A stretch of 64,000 bases of DNA from JBDXHU01 sp039989475 (lineage in GTDB: Bacteria > Pseudomonadota > Gammaproteobacteria > Pseudomonadales > Halieaceae), in assembly GCA_039989475.1 (NCBI GenBank), contig JBDXHU010000013.1:1-64000 (forward strand), written 5' to 3'. Under the pieces are notes generated by a model. It had not been told where the DNA came from. It was given only the letters and a program-made list of their open reading frames with translations, and ran no database searches. Positions 7,830-16,322 of the stretch are shown here, piece by piece (position 1 is the stretch's first letter; every line of letters begins with the position of its first letter). The translations under genes and the position numbers were made by a program.

Positions 7830-9161
7830 TTACTCGAAGGCCCGGTAAAAGGTCAATCCTGCCTCGGTCCGGTCATAGGTATACAGGTCCAGATTGGAGT
7901 CCACATCCGTGTAGCCAACCCGGCCTATCATGCGCCAGCCCTGGGCGGGCCAGTCGAACAATTGTAGTGAAACAGCTGCGTTCCACTGGTCATCTTCCCG
8001 CGGCCGGGAAAAAAATCGTCCGTTATAGTCTGTATTCTTGTAGCCGGCACTGACACCCAACAGGACCCTGGGCATGAGCAGGGTGCTACCACTGGCCGCC
8101 AGGGCCCAGCGATCATTGTCGAAGGGTGAGTCGCTGTCGGTTGTGCTGTCGGTGCCAAACATAAGCATGCCGGAGAGGACGCTGCCGCGGCTCGGATTCA
8201 GGTAGTGTTCAACCCCAACACGGCCGTTGTAAATGTCGGCGTCGCGAATCTCCAGGTCGTTGGTGAAGCGATGCGCAGCGGCGGTCACGCCCCCCAGCAA
8301 CTTCCAGTCATCATTGAGTGAGTGGGTTACCAGTACATCGCCAATATAGCGATCCAGGTTGTCGTCGCCGTCCAGCCAGTTCAGTGCTAGCCCGCCAGTG
8401 GCAATAACCTTGGTATCGCCATAATTCCATTCCAGTGCGGCATTGCCGTTAACATCGGTTGAATCGACGAAGCTGGCGTCGGGATAGTTGCGTTGACTCA
8501 CGGCTCCGGTGAGTACCAACTTCAAATCCGGCGTTAAGGGTCGGCTGTAATAGTCGCCGAGGCTGGCGAAGTAGTAGGGAGAGTCAGTCTCCACGTTGTT
8601 GCCGTCTAATGCGAACCCCAGGAATTGTTCAACCTGGGTGGAGGCATTGGCATTGCTATCCCAACCGAAGCCGCCGGCGACATTGGGCAGGTGGATGGAC
8701 TTGTAGCTGCTGGCTAGCCGGTCGATGGCTCGCAGATAACTGGTAATTGCCTGCTGCACATTGGGCGGTGGGTTTTCACCCTGCAGGTACTCGAAGTGAT
8801 AGCGCGCAGTTTCGTTATCACCAACATTAAAATATGCCCTGGCCAGTTCGATGCGAGCACCGGAAAATGAAGGCCGTTGATCCAACACACGCTCCAGGGC
8901 AAAAATCGCCAGGTCAGCATGGCCGGAATCCAGCGCCGCGGTACCGTACAGGTAGTCGAAGTCATTATTGCCCGCCAGCGCAAGTTCGTGGGGGCTGAGC
9001 AGCTCGAAAGCCTGCTGCATTTGGTTTTGCAAAACCAGTTGCTTGGCCTCGGCCAACAGGGCTTTCTGTTGCGCGGCCGATAGGCTGTCCTGGGCCTGCA
9101 AGGGCGACGCCAGTGCTGCAATCACCAACACTGCTGCCGCGTGTAAGCGGAAAAAGCTCAA
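7830..9161 (-). CDS. Slam-like outer-membrane translocator (TPR plus beta-barrel)
   Basis: A 443-residue product when started at TTG 9161, which has GAGGGG upstream and gives a clean signal peptide (MSFFRLHAAAVLVIAALASPLQA); the frame extends further but without such support. Residues ~25-160 carry TPR-type helices (DYLYGTAALDSGHADLAIFA; ARIELARAYFNVGDNETARY) and the NPPPNVQQAITSYLRAI junction typical of surface lipoprotein assembly modulators. From ~175 to the end there are alternating amphipathic strands (GGFGWDSNANAS, typical of the first strand) ending in aromatic TFYRAFE, as expected for a DUF560-type barrel. Slam proteins move cargo such as TbpB across the outer membrane (type XI secretion). 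It is the first gene of the FecR cluster, which fits translocator and cargo. Confidence 0.72.
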   Translation of the reverse strand: MSFFRLHAAAVLVIAALASPLQAQDSLSAAQQKALLAEAKQLVLQNQMQQAFELLSPHELALAGNNDFDYLYGTAALDSGHADLAIFALERVLDQRPSFSGARIELARAYFNVGDNETARYHFEYLQGENPPPNVQQAITSYLRAIDRLASSYKSIHLPNVAGGFGWDSNANASTQVEQFLGFALDGNNVETDSPYYFASLGDYYSRPLTPDLKLVLTGAVSQRNYPDASFVDSTDVNGNAALEWNYGDTKVIATGGLALNWLDGDDNLDRYIGDVLVTHSLNDDWKLLGGVTAAAHRFTNDLEIRDADIYNGRVGVEHYLNPSRGSVLSGMLMFGTDSTTDSDSPFDNDRWALAASGSTLLMPRVLLGVSAGYKNTDYNGRFFSRPREDDQWNAAVSLQLFDWPAQGWRMIGRVGYTDVDSNLDLYTYDRTEAGLTFYRAFE

Positions 9162-9421
9162 ATCATCTGTCCCCTCTACGGTGCCAGGCCTGTTGCGACC
9201 CTTGATAACATCTCTGTGCAAAACAAGTGTTGCAAGAGCTGCCACGCGACAACGTATACCGTCCCTGCCTCGAAGTATAGGTGATTGCCAGCGCCCTTCA
9301 AGCACAGCAATGAAGTTTATCTGATCAGTTGGCGGGGCTCCGCAGGGGTCGAAAACGAGGATTTTGCCGGCAAAAAGCTGGTCACGAGGTCAATTCAGGG
9401 GCCGATTGGCGCGGAGTTTGA
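9162..9421. promoter_or_regulatory. Intergenic region before the translocator-FecR cluster
   Basis: A 260-bp gap between the ychF stop and the translocator start. It should hold the ychF transcript end and the promoter of the surface-protein cluster. I see one strong element, a 14-bp perfect palindrome (listed separately), and no clear -35/-10 pair. The upper part (9162-9305) is open in the translocator frame but gives a poor protein start. Confidence 0.35.
9362..9375. promoter_or_regulatory. 14-bp perfect palindrome TTTTGCCGGCAAAA
   Basis: The palindrome lies 60 bp after the ychF stop (minus strand) and ~200 bp before the translocator start. It could be a weak bidirectional terminator stem with A/T flanks or a dimeric repressor site. 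Without a proper loop, a terminator is the less convincing reading. Confidence 0.35.
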
Positions 9422-10516
9422 CTAGACGTTGAAGCGGAAGTGGATGACGTCGCCATCCTGTACCACGTAGTCCTTGCCTTCCAGGCGCCAGCGGCCGGCG
9501 TCCTTGGCGCCCTGTTCGCCGTTGTGCGAAATGAAGTCCTCGTAGCCGATAATCTCCGCCCGGATGAAGCCTTTCTGGAAGTCTGTATGGATAACGGCGG
9601 CGGCCTCAGGGGCGGTAGCGCCCACCTTGACGGTCCAGGCACGCACCTCTTTCACGCCGGCGGTGAAGTAGGTATGCAGGCCGAGTAGATCGTAGCCGGC
9701 GCGGATAACCCGGTCCAGGCCGGGCTCTTCAAGGCCCATATCTGCCAGGAACTCGCTGCGCTCGTCGTCTTCCAACTCGACAATTTCCGACTCCAGCTTG
9801 TTACAGATTATTACCACCACCGCGTTTTCGGCAGCGGCAATCGTTTCCAACTGTTCTGTCCAGGCATTCCCCTGCAGGCCGTCCTCGTCGACATTGGCGA
9901 TGTACATGGTCGGCTTGACTGTGAGCAGGTGCAGGCTGTCCACCAGCTTCCACTGCTCGGGCTGGAGTTCCAGCGCCCGCACCGGTAATGCCTCGTTCAG
10001 CTGCGGCAGCAGCTTGTCTTCCAGCAGGGTCTTGAGGGCGATAGCGTCCTTATCGCCACCTTTGGCGGTCCGGCTGACTCGCTGCAACTGCTTTTCGCAG
10101 CTCTCGAGGTCGGCCAGGGCCAGTTCCGTGTTGATTACCTCGACATCACCGGCGGGATCGACCTTGTTGGACACGTGAATCACGTTGTCATCTTCGAAGC
10201 AGCGCACCACGTGGGCGATGGCGTCTGTCTCGCGGATATTGGCCAGGAACTGATTGCCCAGTCCCTCACCCTTGGAGGCCCCGGCCACCAGCCCGGCAAT
10301 ATCGACAAACTCCATGGTGGTTGCCACTTCCCGCTGCGGCTTGACGATGGCGGAGATTTTATCCTGGCGAGAATCCGGTACCGGCACCACGCCCGCGTTG
10401 GGTTCTATGGTGCAGAAAGGAAAATTTTCCGCGTCGATACCCGCCTGGGTCAAGGCATTAAAAAGAGTGGATTTGCCCACGTTGGGCAGGCCGACAATAC
10501 CGCATTTGAATCCCAT
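9422..10516 (-). CDS. ychF: Redox-regulated ATPase YchF
   Basis: Obg-family P-loop protein that, unlike its relatives, prefers ATP; it binds ribosomes and affects the oxidative stress response. The 364 residues match the usual length. The G1 motif GLPNVGKST is near residue 8, the G3 region is DIAGLVAGASKGEGLGNQFL, and the C-terminal TGS-like domain ends DYVVQDGDVIHFRFNV. I chose ATG 10516 (MGFKCGIVGLPNVGKS), as in all homologues, over the ORF start 60 bp upstream, which would overlap pth. It follows pth by 20 bp, the usual gammaproteobacterial pair. Confidence 0.97.
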   Translation of the reverse strand: MGFKCGIVGLPNVGKSTLFNALTQAGIDAENFPFCTIEPNAGVVPVPDSRQDKISAIVKPQREVATTMEFVDIAGLVAGASKGEGLGNQFLANIRETDAIAHVVRCFEDDNVIHVSNKVDPAGDVEVINTELALADLESCEKQLQRVSRTAKGGDKDAIALKTLLEDKLLPQLNEALPVRALELQPEQWKLVDSLHLLTVKPTMYIANVDEDGLQGNAWTEQLETIAAAENAVVVIICNKLESEIVELEDDERSEFLADMGLEEPGLDRVIRAGYDLLGLHTYFTAGVKEVRAWTVKVGATAPEAAAVIHTDFQKGFIRAEIIGYEDFISHNGEQGAKDAGRWRLEGKDYVVQDGDVIHFRFNV

Positions 10517-10536
10517 GATTCGATGTTCCCGATCTA

Positions 10537-11115
10537 TTAGCTGACAGTGTGAAGTTGCTTGGTTGCCCTGGCCCATTCGCCGTCTACCAGCAGTGGCAGG
10601 GCACTGATGGCATCACCGATACAGGCGTCGATTTGTTCCCGGTCGCTCTTAGATGGACGGGACAGTACGTAGTCGCTGACATCGCGAGCCGAGCCCGGGT
10701 GACCTATGCCAATGCGCAGGCGCTTATAGTCATCGCCTACAGCCTTGCTGATGTCGCGCAGGCCGTTGTGACCACCATGGCCACCACCATCCTTGAAACG
10801 GGCGATACCCGCCTCGAAATCCAGTTCGTCGTGGGCGACCAGGATTGCATCGGATGTAATTTTGAAAAAATTGGCCAGCGCTGCAACCGATTGGCCGCTG
10901 CGGTTCATAAAGGTAGTGGGTATCAGCAGCCGAACATCCATGCCCTGGGCCTGAAGTCGACCGCTGAGACCAAAAAACTTGGATTCCGGCAACAAGTTGA
11001 CCCCGTGATAACGGGCCAACTCGTCGACGAAATCGGCGCCTGCATTGTGGCGGGTGCCCCGGTATTCATCACCGGGGTTACCCAACCCAACAATGAGTTG
11101 GATTTGTCCAGACAA
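10537..11115 (-). CDS. pth: Peptidyl-tRNA hydrolase
   Basis: Cleaves peptidyl-tRNA released from stalled ribosomes, recycling tRNA. It has 192 residues. Family motifs are VGLGNPGDEYRGTRHNAG (catalytic His23), TFMNRSGQSV, HDELDFEAG and KDGGGHGGHNGLRDI. The only sensible start is TTG 11115, which gives MSGQIQLIVGLGNPG; no strong ribosome-binding site precedes it, so translation may be coupled to rplY, whose stop lies 18 bp upstream. Confidence 0.96.
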   Translation of the reverse strand: MSGQIQLIVGLGNPGDEYRGTRHNAGADFVDELARYHGVNLLPESKFFGLSGRLQAQGMDVRLLIPTTFMNRSGQSVAALANFFKITSDAILVAHDELDFEAGIARFKDGGGHGGHNGLRDISKAVGDDYKRLRIGIGHPGSARDVSDYVLSRPSKSDREQIDACIGDAISALPLLVDGEWARATKQLHTVS

Positions 11116-11133
11116 AGCAGGCGATGCTGAGGA

Positions 11134-11838
11134 TCAGTCCTCGCCGTCTTCTTCGGCGGGGCTGTCTCCAGTTTCCTCTCCAGCGTCGGCAGCTTCGCCT
11201 TCACCTTCACCTTCACCTTCGGCGGCTTCGAGAAGTTCGTCTTCCTCTTCAGCAACCTTGGGTGCCAGTACGCTGGCGACCATCAGGTCGTGGTCTTCGC
11301 CGTGGCTAAGGGCCACAGACTCAACGCCCTGCGGAAGCTTGATGTCAGACAGGTGCACGTTGTCACCGATGTTGAGCTCAAGCATATCGACTTCCAGGTA
11401 CTCAGGCATGTCACCGGGTAAGCACAGAATTTCAACTTCTGTGGCCGCGTGCTGGATCATGCCGCCTTCGTTTTTGACGCCGTGGCAGTCTTCTTCGTTG
11501 AGGAAGTGGATCTGCACGTTGACCTTGATTGCCACGTCATCACGCACACGCAGGAAATCAGCGTGCATAACGAGTTCCTTGGCTGGATGGCGTTGCAGAT
11601 CCTTGAGAATGGCTTTTTCCTTCTTCTTGCCGACCTTCAGGGTCAACACTTGAGAGTAGAAAGCTTCATTTTCCAGGGCGTGCTCGAGATCCTTGCGAAT
11701 CAGCGTCAGTGCCGTTGGGGCTTTTTCGCCACCGTAAAGAATGGCGGGTATTTGATCGGCCAGGCGACGCAGGCGGCGGCTCGCACCTTTCCCCATGTCT
11801 TCCCGGACCTCAGCTGTAAGTTCAAATGCGTCAGACAT
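11134..11838 (-). CDS. rplY: 50S ribosomal protein L25/general stress protein Ctc
   Basis: Binds 5S rRNA in the large ribosomal subunit. At 234 residues this is the long CTC/TL5 form: an N-terminal L25 beta-barrel (~1-95, ELTAEVREDMGKGASRRLRR), a second beta-domain (~100-190), and a very acidic C-terminal tail (residues ~200-234, Glu/Gly repeats) common in marine bacteria. It lies between prs and pth in the standard order. Confidence 0.96.
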   Translation of the reverse strand: MSDAFELTAEVREDMGKGASRRLRRLADQIPAILYGGEKAPTALTLIRKDLEHALENEAFYSQVLTLKVGKKKEKAILKDLQRHPAKELVMHADFLRVRDDVAIKVNVQIHFLNEEDCHGVKNEGGMIQHAATEVEILCLPGDMPEYLEVDMLELNIGDNVHLSDIKLPQGVESVALSHGEDHDLMVASVLAPKVAEEEDELLEAAEGEGEGEGEAADAGEETGDSPAEEDGED

Positions 11839-11919
11839 AGTCTGGACTCCTTTGATTGTTGCACCGTACGCCTGCGACCAGCGTGTCGGTGAGTTTTAAA
11901 AAACGCTGCCTGCCTGAAC

Positions 11920-12867
11920 TCAGGTAAACAGCGCGCTAATAGATTCCTCGTTGCTGACGCGACGCATTGCTTCTGCGAGCAGGTCGGCAATGGTTAGCTG
12001 GCGTATGCGCTTGCAGTCGTCAGCGGTTCCATTCAAAGGAATCGTATCTGTCACTACCAACTCATCGAGTTGGGAGTTGTTTACATTGTCGATGGCGTTG
12101 CCCGAGAGCACCGCATGGGTGCAATAGGCAATTACCCGCGAGGCGCCTTTCTCCTTCAGCGCATCAGCCGCCTTGCACAGGGTGCCGGCGGTATCGACCA
12201 TGTCGTCGACCAACAAACAGGTGCGGCCGTCGACGTCTCCAATAATATTCATGACCTGGGCTTCATTGGCTTGCGGGCGCCGCTTGTCGATGATGGCCAG
12301 GTCGACCTCATTCAACTGCTTGGCAACAGCCCGGGCCCTGACCACGCCACCGATATCCGGTGATACCACGATCAGGTTTTCATAGCCGCAGCGCTCAATG
12401 TCGTCGTTGAGCACCGGCGAGCCGTAAATATTGTCCACCGGGCAGGTAAAAAAGCCCTGTATCTGCTCGGCGTGCAGGTCAACCGTGAGCACCCGGTCTA
12501 CGCCCACACTTACCATCATGTCGGCGACCACCTTGGCACTGATCGGCACCCGCGAAGACCTTACCCGCCGGTCCTGCCTGGAATAACCGAAGTAGGGCAC
12601 TACTGCAGTGATTCTGCTGGCCGATGCACGCTTGAGTGCGTCGATCATGACAATCAGTTCCATCAGATTGTCATTGGTGGGTGCGCAGGTGGATTGCAAG
12701 ACGAAGACGTCCTTGCCGCGGACGTTCTCGTTGATCTCTACCGCCACCTCGCCGTCGCTGAACTTGGTGACATCTGCGCTGCCGAGGGGGATATGCAGCC
12801 TTCTGGTGACCTTGGCGGCAAGCTCGGGGTTGGCGTTACCGGTGAACACCATCATCTTTGCAGTCAC
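11920..12867 (-). CDS. prs: Ribose-phosphate pyrophosphokinase
   Basis: Makes PRPP from ribose 5-phosphate and ATP, for nucleotide, histidine and tryptophan synthesis. The 315 residues match class I enzymes. Motifs are PYFGYSRQDRR, DLHAEQIQGFF and the PRPP-binding loop LLVDDMVDTAGTL. The start is GTG 12867, chosen because AAGGAA lies six bases upstream; an ATG four codons later has no such site. It follows tRNA-Gln on the same strand, so the tRNA and prs may share a transcript. Confidence 0.97.
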   Translation of the reverse strand: MTAKMMVFTGNANPELAAKVTRRLHIPLGSADVTKFSDGEVAVEINENVRGKDVFVLQSTCAPTNDNLMELIVMIDALKRASASRITAVVPYFGYSRQDRRVRSSRVPISAKVVADMMVSVGVDRVLTVDLHAEQIQGFFTCPVDNIYGSPVLNDDIERCGYENLIVVSPDIGGVVRARAVAKQLNEVDLAIIDKRRPQANEAQVMNIIGDVDGRTCLLVDDMVDTAGTLCKAADALKEKGASRVIAYCTHAVLSGNAIDNVNNSQLDELVVTDTIPLNGTADDCKRIRQLTIADLLAEAMRRVSNEESISALFT

Positions 12868-12906
12868 GATCTATTCCTTCAGGCAATTAATGAGATCAGT
12901 CAAAAA

Positions 12907-12981
12907 TGGCTGGGGTGGCAGGATTCGAACCTGCGAATGCCGGGATCAAAACCCGGTGCCTTGCCGCTTGGCGACACCCCA
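12907..12981 (-). tRNA. tRNA-Gln (anticodon UUG)
   Basis: A 75-base tRNA with CCA encoded. The acceptor stem TGGGGTG pairs with CACCCCA, discriminator G. The anticodon stem CCGGG/CCCGG encloses TTTTGAT with anticodon TTG, and the T arm contains GTTCGAATC. It sits between ispE and prs as in Pseudomonas. With gatCAB present in the genome, this tRNA may first be charged with Glu and then amidated (inference). Confidence 0.96.
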
Positions 12982-12997
12982 GTAATTCAGTTGGCAG

Positions 12998-13834
12998 CTA
13001 ACCCAATACCTTCAGTAGCGGCGACTCATTTATGCCGCTGGCCACGAAGCCCTGCCAATTATCGGGAAGCTGGTCTTTTACCGCCTCCGCCTCCGCCCGA
13101 GATGCATAGGCGGAAAAAACGCAGGACCCTGTACCTGTCAATTGGGGTTGGCCAAATTTTCCTAGCCAAATCAATGCCTTATCGACCTCGGGATAAAGCT
13201 GGCGCACAACGCTTTCACAGTCGTTGGGCGCACCCCCCTCAAAAAAGGCCGCTATTGTGATGGGAGAGGTGTTGCGTGTCAATTGTCGGTGTGAAAAAAC
13301 TTCGGCGGTGGCAACGGCGCAGGCTGGCGCTACCACCAGGTAGTGGCTGGCCGGAATCTCTACCGGTTCCAGTTGTTCGCCGATTCCCTCCGCCCAGGCG
13401 CTGCGTCCGTGTACGAATAGTGGCACATCGGCGCCCAGTTTAAGGCCCAGTTGCCCCAGCTTCGCTCGCGATAAGCCAAGCTCCCATAACTGGTTCAAGG
13501 CCAACAGCACGGTGGCCGCGTTGGAGCTGCCGCCGCCGAGTCCGCCACCAGCGGGAATGCGCTTGTCTATGGTGATGTGGGCGCCAGCCCCAGACTTGCA
13601 ATGCTTACGCAACAGTTCGGCGGCACGCCAGGCAAGATTTTGCTGCTCGGGCAGCTGCAACTGTGGGCAGGATACGGTGAGTGCGGAGTCGTCGGTGGCG
13701 GTGATGCGCATCTCGTCGCCAAAATCCAGCAGCTGAAACAGGGTTTGCAGTTCATGGTAGCCGTCTTCACGACGGCCGGTGATGTGCAGGAACAGGTTGA
13801 GTTTGGCGGGCGAGCGCAGCTGCAAGCTAGTCAC
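12998..13834 (-). CDS. ispE: 4-diphosphocytidyl-2-C-methyl-D-erythritol kinase
   Basis: The ATP-dependent kinase of the MEP isoprenoid pathway. It has 278 residues; the GHMP-kinase signature GGGLGGGSSNAA lies near residue 95, the N-terminal SPAKLNLFLHI is typical, and the C-terminal LTGTGSCVFSAY is the second GHMP glycine-rich motif. The start is GTG 13834, which overlaps the lolB stop by 8 bp. The order lolB-ispE-tRNA-prs is conserved in gammaproteobacteria. Confidence 0.96.
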   Translation of the reverse strand: MTSLQLRSPAKLNLFLHITGRREDGYHELQTLFQLLDFGDEMRITATDDSALTVSCPQLQLPEQQNLAWRAAELLRKHCKSGAGAHITIDKRIPAGGGLGGGSSNAATVLLALNQLWELGLSRAKLGQLGLKLGADVPLFVHGRSAWAEGIGEQLEPVEIPASHYLVVAPACAVATAEVFSHRQLTRNTSPITIAAFFEGGAPNDCESVVRQLYPEVDKALIWLGKFGQPQLTGTGSCVFSAYASRAEAEAVKDQLPDNWQGFVASGINESPLLKVLG

Positions 13835-14441
13835 CTGGCTCTGCCTCTTGGGGAATTTCCCACTGCTTCAGCAGTATCTTGCCCTTCACCTGGTCGCGAC
13901 TGAAGCCAATGCTGCGGGGTAACCAGTAGTCTTCAACCGTCTGGTAGTCCAGGTACTCCACGTTCCAGCCGGCCTGTTGCAGTGATTGCAAATGACCATC
14001 GACGAAACGCGTGGCCGTCGGTTCGGTCTGTGGCGCCGGCAGGCCTCGCAGCCACCAGGGCAGGTAATCCAGCGGTAGTGACCAGCCAAACTCCTCCACG
14101 AACAACTCTTCGCCACCGGCAATACTTTCCACGCGACCATTGCGCAACAGGGTCAATTGCTCACCGCGCCGTTGCACAGTGACTTGCTGCATACCGACCG
14201 GGCCCGACAGTTTCAGGTCCAGGTCGTCCTGGCGCTGTATCCAGCGCAGCCTGGCGGTGTTGGCACCGCGCTCACTGGATACCGCCACCTTGCCGGAGAG
14301 GGTCCAGTTGTCCAGCTTTGTCAGTTGCTGTTGCTGTGACGCCCAGTCCAGGGGGCGACCGCTTTGCGGGGGCTGTGAGGCACAGGCGCTGAGCAAAGCA
14401 GCAAGCGCAAGCAGACGAATGACGACCGGGAATTGCGGCAT
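13827..14441 (-). CDS. lolB: Outer-membrane lipoprotein receptor LolB
   Basis: Accepts lipoproteins from LolA and inserts them into the outer membrane. It has 204 residues, with a lipoprotein signal peptide whose lipobox is LLSAC (Cys20). LDNWTLSGKVAV and DYLPWWLRGLPAP are family landmarks. ATG 14441 follows directly after the stop codon of the upstream TPR gene, so translation is coupled. Confidence 0.94.
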   Translation of the reverse strand: MPQFPVVIRLLALAALLSACASQPPQSGRPLDWASQQQQLTKLDNWTLSGKVAVSSERGANTARLRWIQRQDDLDLKLSGPVGMQQVTVQRRGEQLTLLRNGRVESIAGGEELFVEEFGWSLPLDYLPWWLRGLPAPQTEPTATRFVDGHLQSLQQAGWNVEYLDYQTVEDYWLPRSIGFSRDQVKGKILLKQWEIPQEAEPGD

Positions 14442-16193
14442 TTAGCGATCGGCGAGATTCGCGCCCAGCCGTTGGATAGTTTCCAACAGGATCTTGTGAT
14501 CCGGGCTGCCAGTCAGGGCCTGGCTCCAGATGGCCATGGCAGCATCCGCCTGGCCGCTCACCCACAGGACTTCGCCCAGGTGGGCCGCCACTTCTGGGTC
14601 GGGGAAGGCCGCGTAGGCGCGCTCCAGGTATGCCAGCGCTTGCGGGTAATCGCCAAGTCGGTACTTGACCCAGCCCATACTGTCGAGAATTGCCGGTTCA
14701 TCCGGGCTGAGTTCCAGCGCCCTGGCGATCAGGGCTTCTGCTTCAAGATAGCGATCCGTGCGATTGGCCAGCATATAGCCCAGCGCATTCAGCGCCGTGG
14801 AGTTGTCCGGGCTACGCTGTAAAATGTCGAGCAAGTCCTGCTCCGCCAGAGGCAGATTGCCAAGCTGCTCATTCAGTATGGAGCGGCTGTAACGCAGCGA
14901 GATGCTGTCTGGGAATGCCTCGAGGGCGCGATTGAGCAATGACGATGCCTCGGCCAGGTGGCGGCTGCCCATGAGCTGGTCGGCTTCCACGCTGTATAGC
15001 TGTTCAGCCAGTTGTGGGTGCAGCTGTCGCAGGTGATCGAAGTAGGCGCCGAGCTCGGCGCTTTGACCCGAGGCCAGCATCAGCTGTGAGAGACGCTCGG
15101 TGGCGGCGCCGAAGTCGCGCCCAGGCTGCACCTGCATATAGTGCACCATGGCGTCTTCCAGACGGTCCTGCTCCTCGGCGGTCTTGCCGAGATAGTAATG
15201 TGCTTCATCAGTTCGGGCATTCAAGGCCAGCAGCCGCTCAAGGCTCTCCCGGGCTGCTTCAAGATCGTCCATCTCGCGCTGGATCAGTGCCAGTGAGAAC
15301 AGCAGGTCGGGGTCGTCCGGCGCGGTATCCAGCAAAATCTGAAATTGCTCCTCTGCCTCTCCCATATTGGATCGGGTCAGCAGCCGCGCATACTGCAAGC
15401 GCAGGCGATTATTGGCAGGTTGCTCATCCAGGGTGGCAACGACCCGGTCAAAGATGCCCTTGCTCTGACCCAGGTCCTGGCGCAGTTTTGCGTCAAGGAT
15501 AACGGCCTGGATCTGTGTTGGATCCTGCTCGAAAATCGGTTGCAGTAGTGCCAGGGCGCGTTTGAGTTCTCCCAATTCCTCCAGCATCAACACCTGGCTC
15601 AGGCGCAGCTGGATGTCCTCTGGGTGCTCATCCAGCAGTTGGACAACTTGCTGCAACAGTGCCTGTTGATTGGCAGGGGATAGTTGGCCGTAGCCGCGTG
15701 CCAGCGAGGTGAAGTTCGCCACGCCGCCGGCCCGCAGGATAACTTCCATGTGCGGCAGCGCTTCCTGTGCGCGACCGTTACGCGCCAGCACGTTGGCCAG
15801 GGTGAGTTGTGCTTCCAGGTTTTCTGGCTCCAACTGGACCCAGAGCTGGCTGGCTTTAATGGCATCCTGGTCGCGCCGCATGAACTGGGCGAGTTTGGTG
15901 GTATGCGCGCTAACCCCGGCGTCCTGGAGCAGTTCAGATTGCTCCATGTAGTTGTTCAGTGCCAGGTCGTACTGGCGTCGGCGCAGGGCGAACTCTGCCA
16001 CCAGCAAGGGGTAAAGCGAGTCGTCCGGAAAGGCGCGCTCAGGAACTTCGGGCACGGGCTCGGCCGCCTCTGCAGGCGCCTGGGTGGACGGCTCTTGGGG
16101 TTTTGCTGCCGCTGCTTCAGGCTCTAAGGAGGAGTTTGTGCTACAGCCGCCCAGCATAATGAGGGCGAGGCCAACTAAGAGTGGATACCGCAT
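14442..16193 (-). CDS. TPR-repeat lipoprotein, PA4667-like
   Basis: A 583-residue predicted outer-membrane lipoprotein: signal peptide MRYPLLVGLALIMLGGC with lipobox Cys17, a Pro/Glu/Ala-rich spacer (~20-50), then TPR and TPR-like helices over most of the remaining length (e.g. NALGYMLANRTDRYLEAEAL, DSMGWVKYRLGDYPQALAYL). TPR proteins are scaffolds; the substrate here is unknown. The gene always seems to sit between hemA (divergent) and lolB in pseudomonads and relatives, which hints at a role in lipoprotein or envelope assembly (inference). Confidence 0.88.
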   Translation of the reverse strand: MRYPLLVGLALIMLGGCSTNSSLEPEAAAAKPQEPSTQAPAEAAEPVPEVPERAFPDDSLYPLLVAEFALRRRQYDLALNNYMEQSELLQDAGVSAHTTKLAQFMRRDQDAIKASQLWVQLEPENLEAQLTLANVLARNGRAQEALPHMEVILRAGGVANFTSLARGYGQLSPANQQALLQQVVQLLDEHPEDIQLRLSQVLMLEELGELKRALALLQPIFEQDPTQIQAVILDAKLRQDLGQSKGIFDRVVATLDEQPANNRLRLQYARLLTRSNMGEAEEQFQILLDTAPDDPDLLFSLALIQREMDDLEAARESLERLLALNARTDEAHYYLGKTAEEQDRLEDAMVHYMQVQPGRDFGAATERLSQLMLASGQSAELGAYFDHLRQLHPQLAEQLYSVEADQLMGSRHLAEASSLLNRALEAFPDSISLRYSRSILNEQLGNLPLAEQDLLDILQRSPDNSTALNALGYMLANRTDRYLEAEALIARALELSPDEPAILDSMGWVKYRLGDYPQALAYLERAYAAFPDPEVAAHLGEVLWVSGQADAAMAIWSQALTGSPDHKILLETIQRLGANLADR

Positions 16194-16322
16194 AGGCGCA
16201 ATGATGACACAGTTTCGCAGCTACTCCCAATACCGACCCTGCAATCCACGCGCCAGCCTGCTAAAATCCTGCTCCTTTTTGCGGCTGGCAGCTTGCAGCC
16301 GATTTGGGTAACTTGACGACAC

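Noticed and set aside
12907..12981. tRNA-Gln as an integration site for a mobile element
   Set aside because: No integrase, duplicated tRNA end or atypical DNA is next to it; the flanking gene order is the conserved one.
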